DNA of 64,000 bases, from assembly GCF_014640295.1 (NCBI RefSeq), contig NZ_BMGR01000003.1, positions 1 to 64,000 of the forward strand, in the 5' to 3' direction. Each line of letters starts with the position of its first letter. Within the stretch, counting starts at the first letter, position 1. Of this stretch, positions 34,449-44,399 are shown one piece after another. This DNA comes from Paenibacillus abyssi (GTDB taxonomy: Bacteria > Bacillota > Bacilli > Paenibacillales > Paenibacillaceae). The notes under the pieces are model-generated. The model had not been told where the DNA came from. It did not search any database and worked only from the letters and a program-made list of their open reading frames with translations. The position numbers and the translations under genes are program-made.

Positions 34449-36215
34449 TTGTTGTCTCTGGAGCATACCAATCTGACAAATGTAATGGCGCAATCTTGGA
34501 AGCGCTGTCATGACTTTGGCCTGAGCCCATCCGATCCCGTAGAGGATCATATTCTGACAGGGAACCGCATCCAGGAGGTCCTCAAGCATAACAAGCACAT
34601 CGTAAACTATGCGGAGCAAGTGTTTGAAAAAATGAAGGACAGCATCACGCAATCGGGACAAGTCGCTCTGCTCATTGATGCGCGGGGCACGATCATTCAT
34701 GCCGTAGGCGATCCCGGATTTTCCCGCCGCGCGGAAATTGTTCAGCTTCAAGTGGGAGCGAATTGGGAAGAGAAACGGAAAGGAACCAACGCCATCGGCG
34801 TTGCCCTGATGGAAAAAATACCTGTGCGCGTGCATGCCCAAGAGCATTATTTCAGCTCAAACCATTTTTTAACCTGTGCCTCGTCACCCGTATTCGACTC
34901 AACCGGACAATTGCTGGGTGTCATTAACATCAGCGGCAAGCAGGAGCATTACCATCCCCATACCTTGTCGCTTGCTTGTATGGCGGCCGACTCTTTACAA
35001 AACAAGATCATTATGGAAGAGTCCAATAGAGAACATCTCATTACATTGAAGGAATTGGAGTATACCGCGCACACTAATCCTTTGCCGCTCATTTCTCTCG
35101 ACCGGGATAACCGGATCATTCGTGCGAACCAAGCGGCAATTCGTATTGTGGGGAAGGATGCCATAGGCAAAGAGTTTATCCCGGTCGAAGGCTTTGCTGT
35201 TGAAACGATCCATGATCACCATCATAAAGTTTGGCGGTCAGTCGCTGTTCAGAACAAGAAACTGTCGGAAGCCGAGCGCCGCTTATACACCTTTGATGAT
35301 ATTGCCGGATCCTGCCCGACCCTCATGCAGAAGAAAGAATTGGCCCAGCGCGCGGCTTTGACCGATTATCCTGTATTATTGCTGGGTGAGAGCGGTACGG
35401 GAAAGGAATTGTTCGCCCAATCGATCCATACCGCAAGCGCACGTTTTGCTGAGCCGTTCATTGCCCTGAACTGCAGCGCCATTCCAGAAAGCCTGGTGGA
35501 GAGCGAACTGTTCGGTTACGAGCGTGGAGCGTTTACGGGAGCAAGCAAGGACGGCAGCACAGGAAAGTTTGAAGCTGCCCATAGGGGAACCCTATTTTTG
35601 GATGAGATCGGCGATATGCCTCTTCGTGCACAAGCGGCATTGTTAAGAGTGCTGCAGGAAGGGATCATTACCCCGGTCGGAAGCACGAAGAACAAACCGA
35701 TTGAGGTTCGAGTCGTGGCAGCGACCAACAAAAACCTGTTAGAGGAAATTAAAGCGGGGAGATTCCGCGCCGACCTTTATTACCGGTTAAAGGGCATTCA
35801 GATCACGCTGCCTTCGCTGCGTGATCGAAGCGATATCATGCTGCTGGTAGGGAAATTGCTCCATAAACAGAACATCGCGTTTCCGGTCATAACGGAAAGA
35901 GCCCAGGAAAAGCTGCGGCGATATTCCTGGCCGGGCAATATACGAGAGCTCAACAGCGTGCTTGTGCAGGCTTCCTTCCTCGCGGAAGGGGAGCCGATCG
36001 GCCCGGAGCATCTGTTGATTGAGGAGGAGGGCGAGTCCCCGCTTACCGAGGATAAAGGTGGGACGATTCCTTCTTTGAAAGAAGCGGAGGTGTTCGCGAT
36101 AAAAAAGGCGCTGCAGTCAACAGAATGGAACCTAAGCAAAGCTGCGGCGCTGTTAAAGATCGGAAGAACCACGTTATACCGCAAAATAGAGGAGTATGGC
36201 ATTACCGTATTCTGA
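34449..36215 (+). CDS. acoR: Sigma-54-dependent activator, AcoR family
   Basis: About 588 residues. A GAF-type sensor domain (about 55-200), a PAS-like segment (about 215-280), an AAA+ domain with Walker A GESGTGKE, the sigma-54 contact motif GAFTGA and Walker B TLFLDEIGD, then a Fis-type helix-turn-helix (LSKAAALLKIGRTTLYRKI) at the C-terminus. The best start is TTG 34449, six bases after GGAGGTG; the frame is open from 34425. It activates the divergent aldehyde dehydrogenase gene; the inducer (acetoin or an aldehyde) is inferred. Confidence 0.93.
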   Translation: MLSLEHTNLTNVMAQSWKRCHDFGLSPSDPVEDHILTGNRIQEVLKHNKHIVNYAEQVFEKMKDSITQSGQVALLIDARGTIIHAVGDPGFSRRAEIVQLQVGANWEEKRKGTNAIGVALMEKIPVRVHAQEHYFSSNHFLTCASSPVFDSTGQLLGVINISGKQEHYHPHTLSLACMAADSLQNKIIMEESNREHLITLKELEYTAHTNPLPLISLDRDNRIIRANQAAIRIVGKDAIGKEFIPVEGFAVETIHDHHHKVWRSVAVQNKKLSEAERRLYTFDDIAGSCPTLMQKKELAQRAALTDYPVLLLGESGTGKELFAQSIHTASARFAEPFIALNCSAIPESLVESELFGYERGAFTGASKDGSTGKFEAAHRGTLFLDEIGDMPLRAQAALLRVLQEGIITPVGSTKNKPIEVRVVAATNKNLLEEIKAGRFRADLYYRLKGIQITLPSLRDRSDIMLLVGKLLHKQNIAFPVITERAQEKLRRYSWPGNIRELNSVLVQASFLAEGEPIGPEHLLIEEEGESPLTEDKGGTIPSLKEAEVFAIKKALQSTEWNLSKAAALLKIGRTTLYRKIEEYGITVF

Positions 36216-36221
36216 GCGATT

Positions 36222-36260
36222 GCGCCAGCCTGCTGATCAAAAAGCGGCTGGCGCTTTTGC
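36222..36260 (+). terminator. Terminator of acoR
   Basis: GCGCCAGCC pairs with GGCTGGCGC and is followed by TTTTGCTTTG. Confidence 0.85.
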
Positions 36261-36310
36261 TTTGTCTCCCTATGCGGTGTATATGCGCAATTTATATCAA
36301 AAACGAAATA

Positions 36311-36339
36311 GACCGTTAGGGCGGTATTCCCTAACGGTC
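36311..36339 (-). terminator. Terminator of the catalase gene
   Basis: GACCGTTAGGG/CCCTAACGGTC perfect 11-bp stem; leftward tail TATTTCGTTTTT. Confidence 0.78.
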
Positions 36340-36378
36340 CTTCTCACAAATCTGGTAATAAACTCCTTGAAGTTCAGA

Positions 36379-37836
36379 TTAATTCCCTTGCGGTACCGGT
36401 AATCCAAGTCCCTCTGCGAGGCGTTGTCCAAGTTCCGGATCGGCTTTGTACCAGTGTCCGATTTGACGCAGCTTGATCTCGTCTTTTTCCACCGGCATCA
36501 TCGCACCTACGATGTTTTGAACCAGGCGAGTGCGCTCGTCCACGCTCATCAGACGGTACAAGTCGCCAGCTTGTGTATAATGATCATCGTGGTCATAACC
36601 GACGCTGTCCGCTTGGCCCGATACTTCAAACGGAGTCGTCTTGTGCTGAGGTGCTTCTGTTGGTCCGCCATAGCTGTTCGGCTCGTAATAAACGGAGGCT
36701 CCGCCATTGTTGTCCGCTCTCATCTGGCCGTCACGCTGATGATTGTTCACCTCAGCTACCGGACGGTTGATCGGCAGGGCATTATGGTTAGCGCCAACGC
36801 GGTAACGATGAGCGTCGGAATAAGCGAACAGGCGGCCCTGCAGCATTTTATCCGGGGAAGCTTCAATACCAGGGACGAATGCGCCAGGGGAGAAGGTCGC
36901 CTGCTCCACCTCGGCAAAATAGTTCTCCGGATTGCGGTCCAGTACCATGCGGCCCACTTCGATCAATGGGTAGTCTTTTTGCGACCATACCTTTGTCACA
37001 TCGAACGGATCAAAACGATACGTATTCGCATCTTCAAGCGGCATGATTTGAACAGACAGTTTCCAAGCCGGGAAGTCGCCATTATCAATTGCATTGAATA
37101 AGTCCTCAGTATGGTAATCCGGGTTTTCACCTGCAAGCTTAGCCGCAAGTTCAACATCCAGGTTTTTGACGCCTTGCTCAGTTTTAAAGTGATATTTCAC
37201 CCATACGCCTTGGCCTTCAGCGTTGACCCATTTGAAGGTATGGCTTCCGAAGCCGTGCATATGTCTGAGTGTTGCCGGAATGCCGCGGTCGGAGAACAAG
37301 ATCGTCACTTGATGCAAGGATTCAGGGGATAAGGACCAGAAATCCCATACCGCATTCGGGTTTTTCAGATGGGTTTGCGGATGACGTTTTTGTGTATGAA
37401 TAAAGTCCGGAAATTTAATGGCATCGCGAATGAAGAAAACAGGCGTGTTATTGCCAACCAAGTCGTAGTTTCCTTCTTCGGTGTAGAACTTCACGGCGAA
37501 TCCGCGCGGGTCGCGCACCGTATCGGCAGAGCCAAGCTCACCGGCAACGGTAGAGAAACGAATGAACATTGGCGTGCGTTTTCCTACTTCAGATAAGAAG
37601 GCAGCCTTCGTATATTGCGTCAAATCATTTGTCACTTCAAAATAGCCGTGTGCACCGGCACCTTTGGCATGAACCACACGCTCTGGAACACGCTCTCTAT
37701 TAAAATGCGCCAGCTTCTCCAGCAGATGAACGTCTTGAATTAATGTTGGCCCGCGGGAACCGGCTGTCATGGAATTTTGGTTATCTCCAACTGGAGCACC
37801 CCAGCTTGTTGTAAGATGTTTCTTTTCTGTACTCAT
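36379..37836 (-). CDS. katA: Catalase (heme, small-subunit KatA type)
   Basis: A 485-residue clade-3-size catalase. Distal His in [15 protein letters not shown], Asn in [11 protein letters not shown], the [26 protein letters not shown] block and the proximal heme Tyr in [15 protein letters not shown]. It removes hydrogen peroxide in the cytoplasm. The ATG at 37836 follows GAGGTGATC; the frame continues to 37890, but that part lies over the promoter. A Fur/PerR-type box covers the promoter. Confidence 0.96.
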   Translation of the reverse strand: MSTEKKHLTTSWGAPVGDNQNSMTAGSRGPTLIQDVHLLEKLAHFNRERVPERVVHAKGAGAHGYFEVTNDLTQYTKAAFLSEVGKRTPMFIRFSTVAGELGSADTVRDPRGFAVKFYTEEGNYDLVGNNTPVFFIRDAIKFPDFIHTQKRHPQTHLKNPNAVWDFWSLSPESLHQVTILFSDRGIPATLRHMHGFGSHTFKWVNAEGQGVWVKYHFKTEQGVKNLDVELAAKLAGENPDYHTEDLFNAIDNGDFPAWKLSVQIMPLEDANTYRFDPFDVTKVWSQKDYPLIEVGRMVLDRNPENYFAEVEQATFSPGAFVPGIEASPDKMLQGRLFAYSDAHRYRVGANHNALPINRPVAEVNNHQRDGQMRADNNGGASVYYEPNSYGGPTEAPQHKTTPFEVSGQADSVGYDHDDHYTQAGDLYRLMSVDERTRLVQNIVGAMMPVEKDEIKLRQIGHWYKADPELGQRLAEGLGLPVPQGN

Positions 37837-37861
37837 CTGATCACCTCGTAGAATTTGTTTT

Positions 37862-37890
37862 GTTATAGACATAATGATAATCATTATCAA
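37862..37890 (-). promoter_or_regulatory. katA promoter with Fur/PerR box
   Basis: On the minus strand TTGATA, 17 bp, TATAAC. The perfect 7-1-7 inverted repeat TGATAATCATTATCA (37875-37889) covers the -35 and spacer. Catalase in Bacillus is a PerR target, but this arm sequence (TGATAAT) is closer to the Fur form than to TTATAAT. Confidence 0.75.
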
Positions 37891-38030
37891 TTAAAAATCA
37901 ATAGTTTTTTCAAATGATCATAATTTAGATATATATTATGAATAGATGAAGAAGCCGTAATTACGGCCGATCGATCGGTTTGAAGGTATCCCTGCTGCCG
38001 ATTCTTATGTAAAATGGTAGTGTATGGCGA

Positions 38031-38044
38031 TGAAAATGTTTTCA
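38031..38044. promoter_or_regulatory. cre-like site before the sensor operon at 38061
   Basis: TGAAAATGTTTTCA fits the cre consensus except for T in place of the central C. It lies in the leader just before the ribosome binding site. Confidence 0.45.
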
Positions 38045-38060
38045 CAGAGGGGTGGGGAGC

Positions 38061-39584
38061 TTGAAGTCAACGAAGATGTATTTCTCTCTGCTGTTTGCTG
38101 TCATGTGCGCAGGTTTTATCGTGTTCTTATATGGATATAACACAAACGCGTTAAACGATGCAGAGACAGACCATTTCTTTGAAGAACGGATAAGCATTGT
38201 TGTGAATAGTCTCGGGATGACGTTTCCGGAAGGGCTGGATGAGAACAATAACCCGTATCTCGATTACATCAAGCAAAATACCCAATTAGATATTGAGGTA
38301 ATTCTTCCGCCATCGGAAGGTTATGAAGACAAGCTGAACATGATTATGGCATCGGGCAATTATCCGGATCTGATCAACGTGATTAATAATGTATGGGTGT
38401 CAAACTATGTGAAGCAAGATGCACTGATGCCGTTAGATGATCTGATCGATCGTTACGGCCCTGCTTTGAAAGAGGCTATTCCTGAAGAAGCGTGGGATAA
38501 AGTCCGGTTTAACGGAAGTATTTATGCGGTTCCGAGCATTAATGAAGTCAAAGGCGTGGAAATCATGTATGCCCGAAAAGATTGGCTGGACAAGCTCGGC
38601 CTGCAGCCTCCGCAAACGCTGGAAGAGTACTACGAAGTGATAAAAGCTTTTACGCTGAACGATCCGGACGGAAATGGGCTGGATGACACGATTGGATTAT
38701 TAATGACTGAAAATTTGGGAAGATCGGCCCCTTTCTTTGGCGCTTACGGCGTGCAGCTCGGGCAGTGGACAGAACGGGACGGTCGTTTGGTGTATTCCGA
38801 TATTTTACCGGAAACGAAAGAAGCGTTGGCCTATCTTAATACACTGTATGAAGAGGGCCTTTTGGATCCTGAGTTCCCTATTAACCGCAACAAAAGCTTG
38901 GAACAAAAAATCGTAAGCGGGAAAGTCGGCCTGTATTCGGCGACATGGTACGATACACGCGGGCCTATAGCGCTGAATAAGAGCCGGGATCCGAATGCCG
39001 AGTGGATTCCTCTTGCCTATCCGACAGGGCCCAAAGGCCATAAAGGTGTATATGATCGCCCCATCGTCAGGCAATACTCCGTCATACCGGCAAACAGCAA
39101 TCAAGCCCCTGCTGTGATCAAGTTTTTGAATTTCATTGCCGGTGAAGGACAACAACAACTAAAGCTTGGTTTTGAAAATGAAGTATGGCAGAGGGACAAC
39201 GAGAAGATCATCACGAATTTTTCGGAGCATGACAAGCATTTGTATCGCGGGATTTATTCGTCTCTTGTAGATGTAGCCGTCCCCGAGATGGTAAAGCTAA
39301 GGCTCGATTCTCTCGGGGAGCATTTTCAACTATACAATAATCTGCAGCTGATCGAGCAGAACCTGATCCAAAATGAGTTTACCGGCCTTCCGATGCCGGC
39401 CATGGGGAAATTCAACCATAAGCTTACCGAGCTGGTGGATATCTTCACGCAGATTATTGTCGGCGTCATTCCGCTTAACGAGTTCGATCATTATGTGGAA
39501 TGGTGGAGAAGCGAGGGCGGAGATGAGATGACGCGTGAAGTGAATGAATGGTATGACCAAACCGTGGGAAGGGGTGGGCCATGA
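38061..39584 (+). CDS. Membrane-anchored extracellular solute-binding protein, probable sensor partner
   Basis: About 507 residues, LipO/LplA-like family 1 binding protein. The N-terminus is a plain membrane anchor (about 6-25) with no lipobox cysteine. Core motifs: LDIEVILPPSEGYEDKLNMIMASGNYPDL and KDWLDKLGLQPPQTLEEYYEVIKAF. It overlaps the sensor kinase gene by 4 bp, and a true lipoprotein homologue with permeases lies 4 kb downstream, so this copy probably senses sugar for the kinase. TTG 38061 is chosen; GTG 38052 is possible. Confidence 0.8.
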   Translation: MKSTKMYFSLLFAVMCAGFIVFLYGYNTNALNDAETDHFFEERISIVVNSLGMTFPEGLDENNNPYLDYIKQNTQLDIEVILPPSEGYEDKLNMIMASGNYPDLINVINNVWVSNYVKQDALMPLDDLIDRYGPALKEAIPEEAWDKVRFNGSIYAVPSINEVKGVEIMYARKDWLDKLGLQPPQTLEEYYEVIKAFTLNDPDGNGLDDTIGLLMTENLGRSAPFFGAYGVQLGQWTERDGRLVYSDILPETKEALAYLNTLYEEGLLDPEFPINRNKSLEQKIVSGKVGLYSATWYDTRGPIALNKSRDPNAEWIPLAYPTGPKGHKGVYDRPIVRQYSVIPANSNQAPAVIKFLNFIAGEGQQQLKLGFENEVWQRDNEKIITNFSEHDKHLYRGIYSSLVDVAVPEMVKLRLDSLGEHFQLYNNLQLIEQNLIQNEFTGLPMPAMGKFNHKLTELVDIFTQIIVGVIPLNEFDHYVEWWRSEGGDEMTREVNEWYDQTVGRGGP

Positions 39585-41404
39585 AACGTATTTTTTCATG
39601 GTTTTATGAACGCTATACCCGAAAAATTCAGCTTCGCCTAACCATTTATTTTCTGCTCATTTTGCTGCCGCTTGTCATCGTGAGCTTGTTCGTAAACTTT
39701 CGCTCCCAAAATATCCTGCTTGAGCGAACGGTGGAACGGACGGAGACCGCACTTGCTTCTTCCATGGATTATATCGATCTGACTTTGCAAAATGTCGAAG
39801 AAATCTCGACCCTGGTCGCCACTGATAATAATATGCTGAGGACGCTGAGCCAGATCGGGGCAGAGCTCGACGCGATGTCCTATATCCGTTTTGCCGATAT
39901 CATGAAGGAGCTTGGAGCCTTCACCTCAATCAACAATATGGTATCGCAGGTTTCATTATTCCATTCCCAATCGGGCATGCTTCTGTCCACCGCGCATGGG
40001 GGAAGCCGAATTGTGCGCCCGCTGCATCTGCAGGAGCTGAGACATCTTGCTGAATCGAACGGAACCGGAATCATGTATTTAATGCCGGATTATCCGATCA
40101 CCGAGACGGAAACCTTCGGATCTGTCGTTAATACGGACAGCATATCGCTTGTTCGCGTTATGGACCTGAATAACCCGGCGCGGGAACCGAATCTGTTAAT
40201 CTTTACGTTTAACAAAGGAAGGCTGCTGGATCTGATTCGCTCGCTGCTTCCGTCCCCGAACGCAGATATTTACCTTTATACGAATGATCAGGAGCTTGTT
40301 GCGGGAACGGGAGACCGGGGCCTGCAATTCGGCGATCTGAGAGACACGACGCCCGGGGAATTTGCAGTCCGGGTCGATTCCCGTTATTATAAATGGTCGC
40401 TTTTATTGCTGCAGCCAGAAGAAGAGCTGATTAAGGAAACCTATCTGACACGAATGTATACCTATATCATCATAGGGATCAGCGTCATTCTCGCGCTGTT
40501 GATCTCATGGGCGGTTTACTCCGGAATTGCCTCGCCGGTGCAGCGTTTGCTCAAAGGGATGCATTCGGTCGGAAGCGGAAACTTTAATACGCGCCTTGAG
40601 AATAACAGGAGCGATGAGCTCGGTTATCTCACGAATGCGTTCAACAAGATGGTTCAGGATCAGAAGGACTCGATCCAATACCATTACGAGCAGCAGCTTC
40701 GGTTGACGAGGACGGAATTAAAGTTTTTGCAATCCCAGATTAATCCCCACTTTTTGTATAATACGTTAGATTCGATCTATTGGACGGCGAAAAACTACGA
40801 TGCTGCCGAGATCAGTGAGATGGTGCTTAATTTATCGCGGTTTTTCCGGCTTAGCCTGGATAAAGGACGGGATACGTTTACCGTAGAGGAGAATGTCACC
40901 CATCTGCATTACTATATTCGAATTCAGCAGCTTCGTTTTCTGGACTCCTTCTCTGTGACGTATGATCTGCAGGAGGAAAGCAAGCCGTTTTTCATTATGA
41001 AGCTGCTCTTGCAGCCATTGGTCGAAAACGCGATCCTGCACGGGCTGGACAACAAGCACGATGGCCACTTGCACATTGCCAGTCGAATTGAGCAGGAATA
41101 TCTCATCCTATCCGTGTCAGACAACGGAGCAGGTATCGGAAAGGAACGGCTTGATGATATTCATCAGGAGCTGGAAAAGCTCTCAAGCCATGAATTCGGG
41201 CCGTTCTCTTACATGGAACAGCATATAAAGGGGATGTATGGGCTGCGTAATGTGTTATCGCGTATCAAGATGTATTACGGTGATCAAGCCGACTTGCAAA
41301 TCAGCAGCGGGGAAGGACAAGGGACAACCGTTAAAATTATACTTCCGCTAGACAGGTGCGAAGAAACATTCCGCTTGAAGCCGTTCCCGAATCAATCGTT
41401 CTGA
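39581..41404 (+). CDS. Sensor histidine kinase (YesM family)
   Basis: A 607-residue membrane kinase: spans at about 18-38 and 292-312 bracket a large extracytoplasmic dCache-like sensor region, followed by HAMP (about 313-365), His_kinase with phospho-acceptor His390 in QINPHFLYNTLDSIYW and an ATPase domain with QPLVENAILHGLD, DNGAGIG and GLRNVLSRIKMYYG. It overlaps the upstream binding protein by 4 bp and is followed after 12 bp by its response regulator. Confidence 0.93.
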   Translation: MKRIFSWFYERYTRKIQLRLTIYFLLILLPLVIVSLFVNFRSQNILLERTVERTETALASSMDYIDLTLQNVEEISTLVATDNNMLRTLSQIGAELDAMSYIRFADIMKELGAFTSINNMVSQVSLFHSQSGMLLSTAHGGSRIVRPLHLQELRHLAESNGTGIMYLMPDYPITETETFGSVVNTDSISLVRVMDLNNPAREPNLLIFTFNKGRLLDLIRSLLPSPNADIYLYTNDQELVAGTGDRGLQFGDLRDTTPGEFAVRVDSRYYKWSLLLLQPEEELIKETYLTRMYTYIIIGISVILALLISWAVYSGIASPVQRLLKGMHSVGSGNFNTRLENNRSDELGYLTNAFNKMVQDQKDSIQYHYEQQLRLTRTELKFLQSQINPHFLYNTLDSIYWTAKNYDAAEISEMVLNLSRFFRLSLDKGRDTFTVEENVTHLHYYIRIQQLRFLDSFSVTYDLQEESKPFFIMKLLLQPLVENAILHGLDNKHDGHLHIASRIEQEYLILSVSDNGAGIGKERLDDIHQELEKLSSHEFGPFSYMEQHIKGMYGLRNVLSRIKMYYGDQADLQISSGEGQGTTVKIILPLDRCEETFRLKPFPNQSF

Positions 41405-41416
41405 GGAGACAGGAAA

Positions 41417-43015
41417 ATGAATCTATTGATTGTTGAAGACGAGGTTCGCCTGAGAACCAGCTTGGCTAATAATATTCCATGGGAGGAGCACGAGATCGAA
41501 GTTGTCGGATTAGCCGGCAACGGATCAGAGGCTTTGCATCTTTTTAAAAGAAAACAACCGGACATTATTTTGCTTGATATCCATATGCCGGAGATGGATG
41601 GGATCACGATGGCGCGCCAGGTGCTTAACATGAATCCGCTCGTTAAGATCATCGTGCTCAGTGGACATGACAACTTCCGATTCGCCAAATCCGCCCTCGA
41701 GATCGGCGTTATGAAGTATTTGCTCAAGCCGGCCGGCGATACGGAAATCCTTCAGGCCGTGCTGGAAGCGGCTGATTTATTAAGACAGGAGCTGGACCTT
41801 CTCCACAATCAGGCGATGCTGCAGCAGAAGTGGAGTCAGCTTCTGCCCAATTTGCAAAATGATTTCTTTCAATATTGGACCAGCGGCAAATACGATGACT
41901 GGGAAATTATGAGATACAGCAAAGAAGTGCAGATCGAAGACATCGGCGATTATCAATATGCCGTTGTCATGCTGGATATGGATGATCTGCCGGAAGAGGA
42001 AACCCGATTCGGCAAGCACGACGGTCCGCTTTTGCTGTTTTCGCTAAACAGTATTGTAAAAGAACTGCTGGAGTCTTTACCGGCTTGGATCTTCACGACA
42101 CCCGACGGTTACACGGCATTAATCTTTCACGGTTCTTGCCAAGAGGACCCGAATGAGATGCTGTTATTCGTCAATGTAACGGTGACGAATTTGTTATCGA
42201 AGGTGAAGGAATGCCTGAAGCTGACAGCGAGCGCAGGCATATGCGGCGAGACCGGCGGATGGAAGGAACTCCACAAGCTTCACGCTCAAGCGAACAAAGC
42301 GCTGCAGAGCAGAGTGGTTTACGGTCGTGATATCGCGATCCCATATAGCGAAGAGCAAGGCAATAATTCGGTTCTGGCCGTTCAGCCCAATACGGAAAAG
42401 GGACTTGAAATTGCGCTCGAAACGGGAGATGGGGAGAGGGCGAAGACGTTTATCGATGCACTATGGGAGAACGGCATGAGCAAAGCGGAATCGGTGGATG
42501 ACGTGCATGAGCATGTCCTTTATTTTATCAGCTTGTTAACGCGTTTGATCCATAAGCAGGGTTGGCGGGTAAAAGAGGTCGCGGGGACGGATTTTGCATA
42601 TTTTCACAACCCGCAGCTTTTGACGACCAAGGAACAGATCGCTTCATGGTTGAACCGGACCGTAAAGAGCATTGTGACGCACGTTCAAAACCAGCGGAAA
42701 GCAGTGAGCAACCAGACCGTGAAATTAATATTGGATATCGTTGAAAAAGAAATGGATAAAGAGCTGACGCTTCATACGGTCGCCGACCGGTTATATGTCA
42801 ATTCCTCCTACCTGAGCAGGCTGTTTAAACAGGAAACGGGAAAACCATTTTCTACCTACGTGCTTGAGCGAAAAATGGAAAGCGCCAAGGAACTGCTGCT
42901 GAGAGGCTCAAAGGTCTATGATGCGGCCAATATGGTCGGTTACCGGGATGTCAGCTATTTCACGAAGGTGTTCCGCAAATACTGGGGGGTGACACCGGGT
43001 GAGGTGAAACAGTAA
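41417..43015 (+). CDS. Response regulator with AraC-type DNA-binding domain (YesN family)
   Basis: A 532-residue regulator: receiver domain with acidic pair at 7-8, Asp54 (ILLDIHMPEMDG) and a Lys in LLKPAGD; a long middle region; two AraC helix-turn-helix motifs in the last 100 residues (LYVNSSYLSRLFKQETGKPF and GYRDVSYFTKVFRKYWGVTP). GAGGAGACAGG precedes the ATG. It probably activates the LplB/LplC-type transporter genes starting at 43482. Confidence 0.93.
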   Translation: MNLLIVEDEVRLRTSLANNIPWEEHEIEVVGLAGNGSEALHLFKRKQPDIILLDIHMPEMDGITMARQVLNMNPLVKIIVLSGHDNFRFAKSALEIGVMKYLLKPAGDTEILQAVLEAADLLRQELDLLHNQAMLQQKWSQLLPNLQNDFFQYWTSGKYDDWEIMRYSKEVQIEDIGDYQYAVVMLDMDDLPEEETRFGKHDGPLLLFSLNSIVKELLESLPAWIFTTPDGYTALIFHGSCQEDPNEMLLFVNVTVTNLLSKVKECLKLTASAGICGETGGWKELHKLHAQANKALQSRVVYGRDIAIPYSEEQGNNSVLAVQPNTEKGLEIALETGDGERAKTFIDALWENGMSKAESVDDVHEHVLYFISLLTRLIHKQGWRVKEVAGTDFAYFHNPQLLTTKEQIASWLNRTVKSIVTHVQNQRKAVSNQTVKLILDIVEKEMDKELTLHTVADRLYVNSSYLSRLFKQETGKPFSTYVLERKMESAKELLLRGSKVYDAANMVGYRDVSYFTKVFRKYWGVTPGEVKQ

Positions 43016-43481
43016 CTCCTCTTCAGAGGTAAGCATCCGGGGACAAAGGCGAACGCTAACGCTTCTCCAGCATGAATCCGGCCCCTCCGCCGCCTTTCAC
43101 CGAACATGAGCCAGACATTCTCGTAACGGTTCTTGAAATGCCGCTCCCTTTGTTTTTGGTCAGGAGACATGCCAGTTCTTGGCCCAACCATATAAAAGAA
43201 CAAATGCAGCCGATTCGGGCTGCATTTTTTTGCGCGGATAGGACACCTATGACTTGTATTGGTAATTTGATGACTACTTCGAAGCCGCAATCCCGCGGTC
43301 TATCAAGCTTCAGGAGACAAGCCCCGAGAAAAGGATATGAAAGTACCATAAAAGGTAATCACAGTCACCTACTAAATACCCGCTCACGATTCTACACTAA
43401 TAGTAAGTCGATTGACCAGGGCGGAGCGGTGAACCGCACGGCATTACTATTCATCATTGGATCTGGGGGAGGGACAACGTT
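43016..43481. other. 466-bp intergenic region before the sugar ABC operon
   Basis: Contains a clear terminator (43202-43232). The segment before it (43060-43200) is GC-rich and open in more than one frame, but shows no ribosome binding site or recognisable protein; it may be a decayed sequence. The 3' part carries a GCGGT-GAA-ACCGC-like hairpin (about 43424-43440) and presumably the promoter responding to the upstream AraC regulator, which I cannot place exactly. Confidence 0.5.
43202..43232 (+). terminator. Terminator after the sensor/regulator operon
   Basis: AATGCAGCC pairs with GGCTGCATT and a seven-T tract follows. It separates the regulatory genes from the transporter genes. Confidence 0.9.
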
Positions 43482-44387
43482 ATGAAACAGTTATTTGTCG
43501 ATATTCGGAAAGATTGGGATCTTTATCTCGCCCTTATCCCCGGCATCGCTTTTTTGATCCTCTTTAAGTACACGCCGATGTACGGAATTGTTATCGCATT
43601 TAAAGATTTCAACATTTTTCAAGGCATGGCGGCAAGTCCATGGGTGGGACTTAAGCACTTTGAAAGGTTGTTGACATCGCCGGGCTTTCTGCAAGTCTTC
43701 CAAAATACATTGTTCATTTCCATCTATAAAATCGTCTTTTTATTCCCTTTGCCAATCATCGTAGCGATCATGATGAACGAGTTGAAAAATATGATATTTA
43801 AGCGCAGCGTTCAAACGATTGTCTACTTACCGCACTTTTTATCCTGGGTTATCGTAGGTGGCTTGTTTATTGATCTGTTATCGGTTAACGGCGGCCTCGT
43901 CAACAAAATGATTGTTGCGTTAGGGGGAGAACCGGTCCGTTTTTTCCTTGATAGTGATGTGTTCCGTTCTCTTATCATCACATCCGCCGGCTGGAAAGAG
44001 GTCGGGTGGAGCACGATTATCTATCTGGCCGCATTAACGGGCATTGATCCTCAGCTGTATGAAGCCGCCAAGATCGATGGCGCAAACAAATGGAAGCAGA
44101 CGCTGCACATTACGCTGCCGGGCCTGATTCCGATTATCGTGCTGATGTTTATCCTGCGCCTGGGATCGCTGCTTGAGGCAGGCACGGAACAGATTCTCGT
44201 TATGTATAATCCAAGCGTTTATAACGTTGCAGATGTCATCGGAACCTATGTCTATCGGGTCGGCCTTGGGGAACAGAATTACAGCTTTTCTACGGCAGTT
44301 GGATTATTTGAGTCGGTGATTGCATTTTTCCTCATCATAACGGGGAATCGTTTAAGCAGAAAATACTTACAACGCGGAATCTGGTAA
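43482..44387 (+). CDS. Oligosaccharide ABC permease, LplB type
   Basis: A 301-residue permease with six spans. The family hallmarks are present: KDWDLYLALIPGIAFLILFKYTPMYGIVIAFKDFN at the start (split over the first span) and the EAA loop YEAAKIDGANKWKQTLHITLPG at about 205. GGGGGAGGG precedes the ATG. It forms a heterodimer with the following permease. No ATPase gene is present, as usual for this group. Confidence 0.93.
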   Translation: MKQLFVDIRKDWDLYLALIPGIAFLILFKYTPMYGIVIAFKDFNIFQGMAASPWVGLKHFERLLTSPGFLQVFQNTLFISIYKIVFLFPLPIIVAIMMNELKNMIFKRSVQTIVYLPHFLSWVIVGGLFIDLLSVNGGLVNKMIVALGGEPVRFFLDSDVFRSLIITSAGWKEVGWSTIIYLAALTGIDPQLYEAAKIDGANKWKQTLHITLPGLIPIIVLMFILRLGSLLEAGTEQILVMYNPSVYNVADVIGTYVYRVGLGEQNYSFSTAVGLFESVIAFFLIITGNRLSRKYLQRGIW

Positions 44388-44399
44388 GGAGGGCCTAAG

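Noticed and set aside
36424-37101. 225-codon plus-strand frame opposite the catalase gene
   Set aside because: Antisense shadow; the catalase reading frame is unambiguous.
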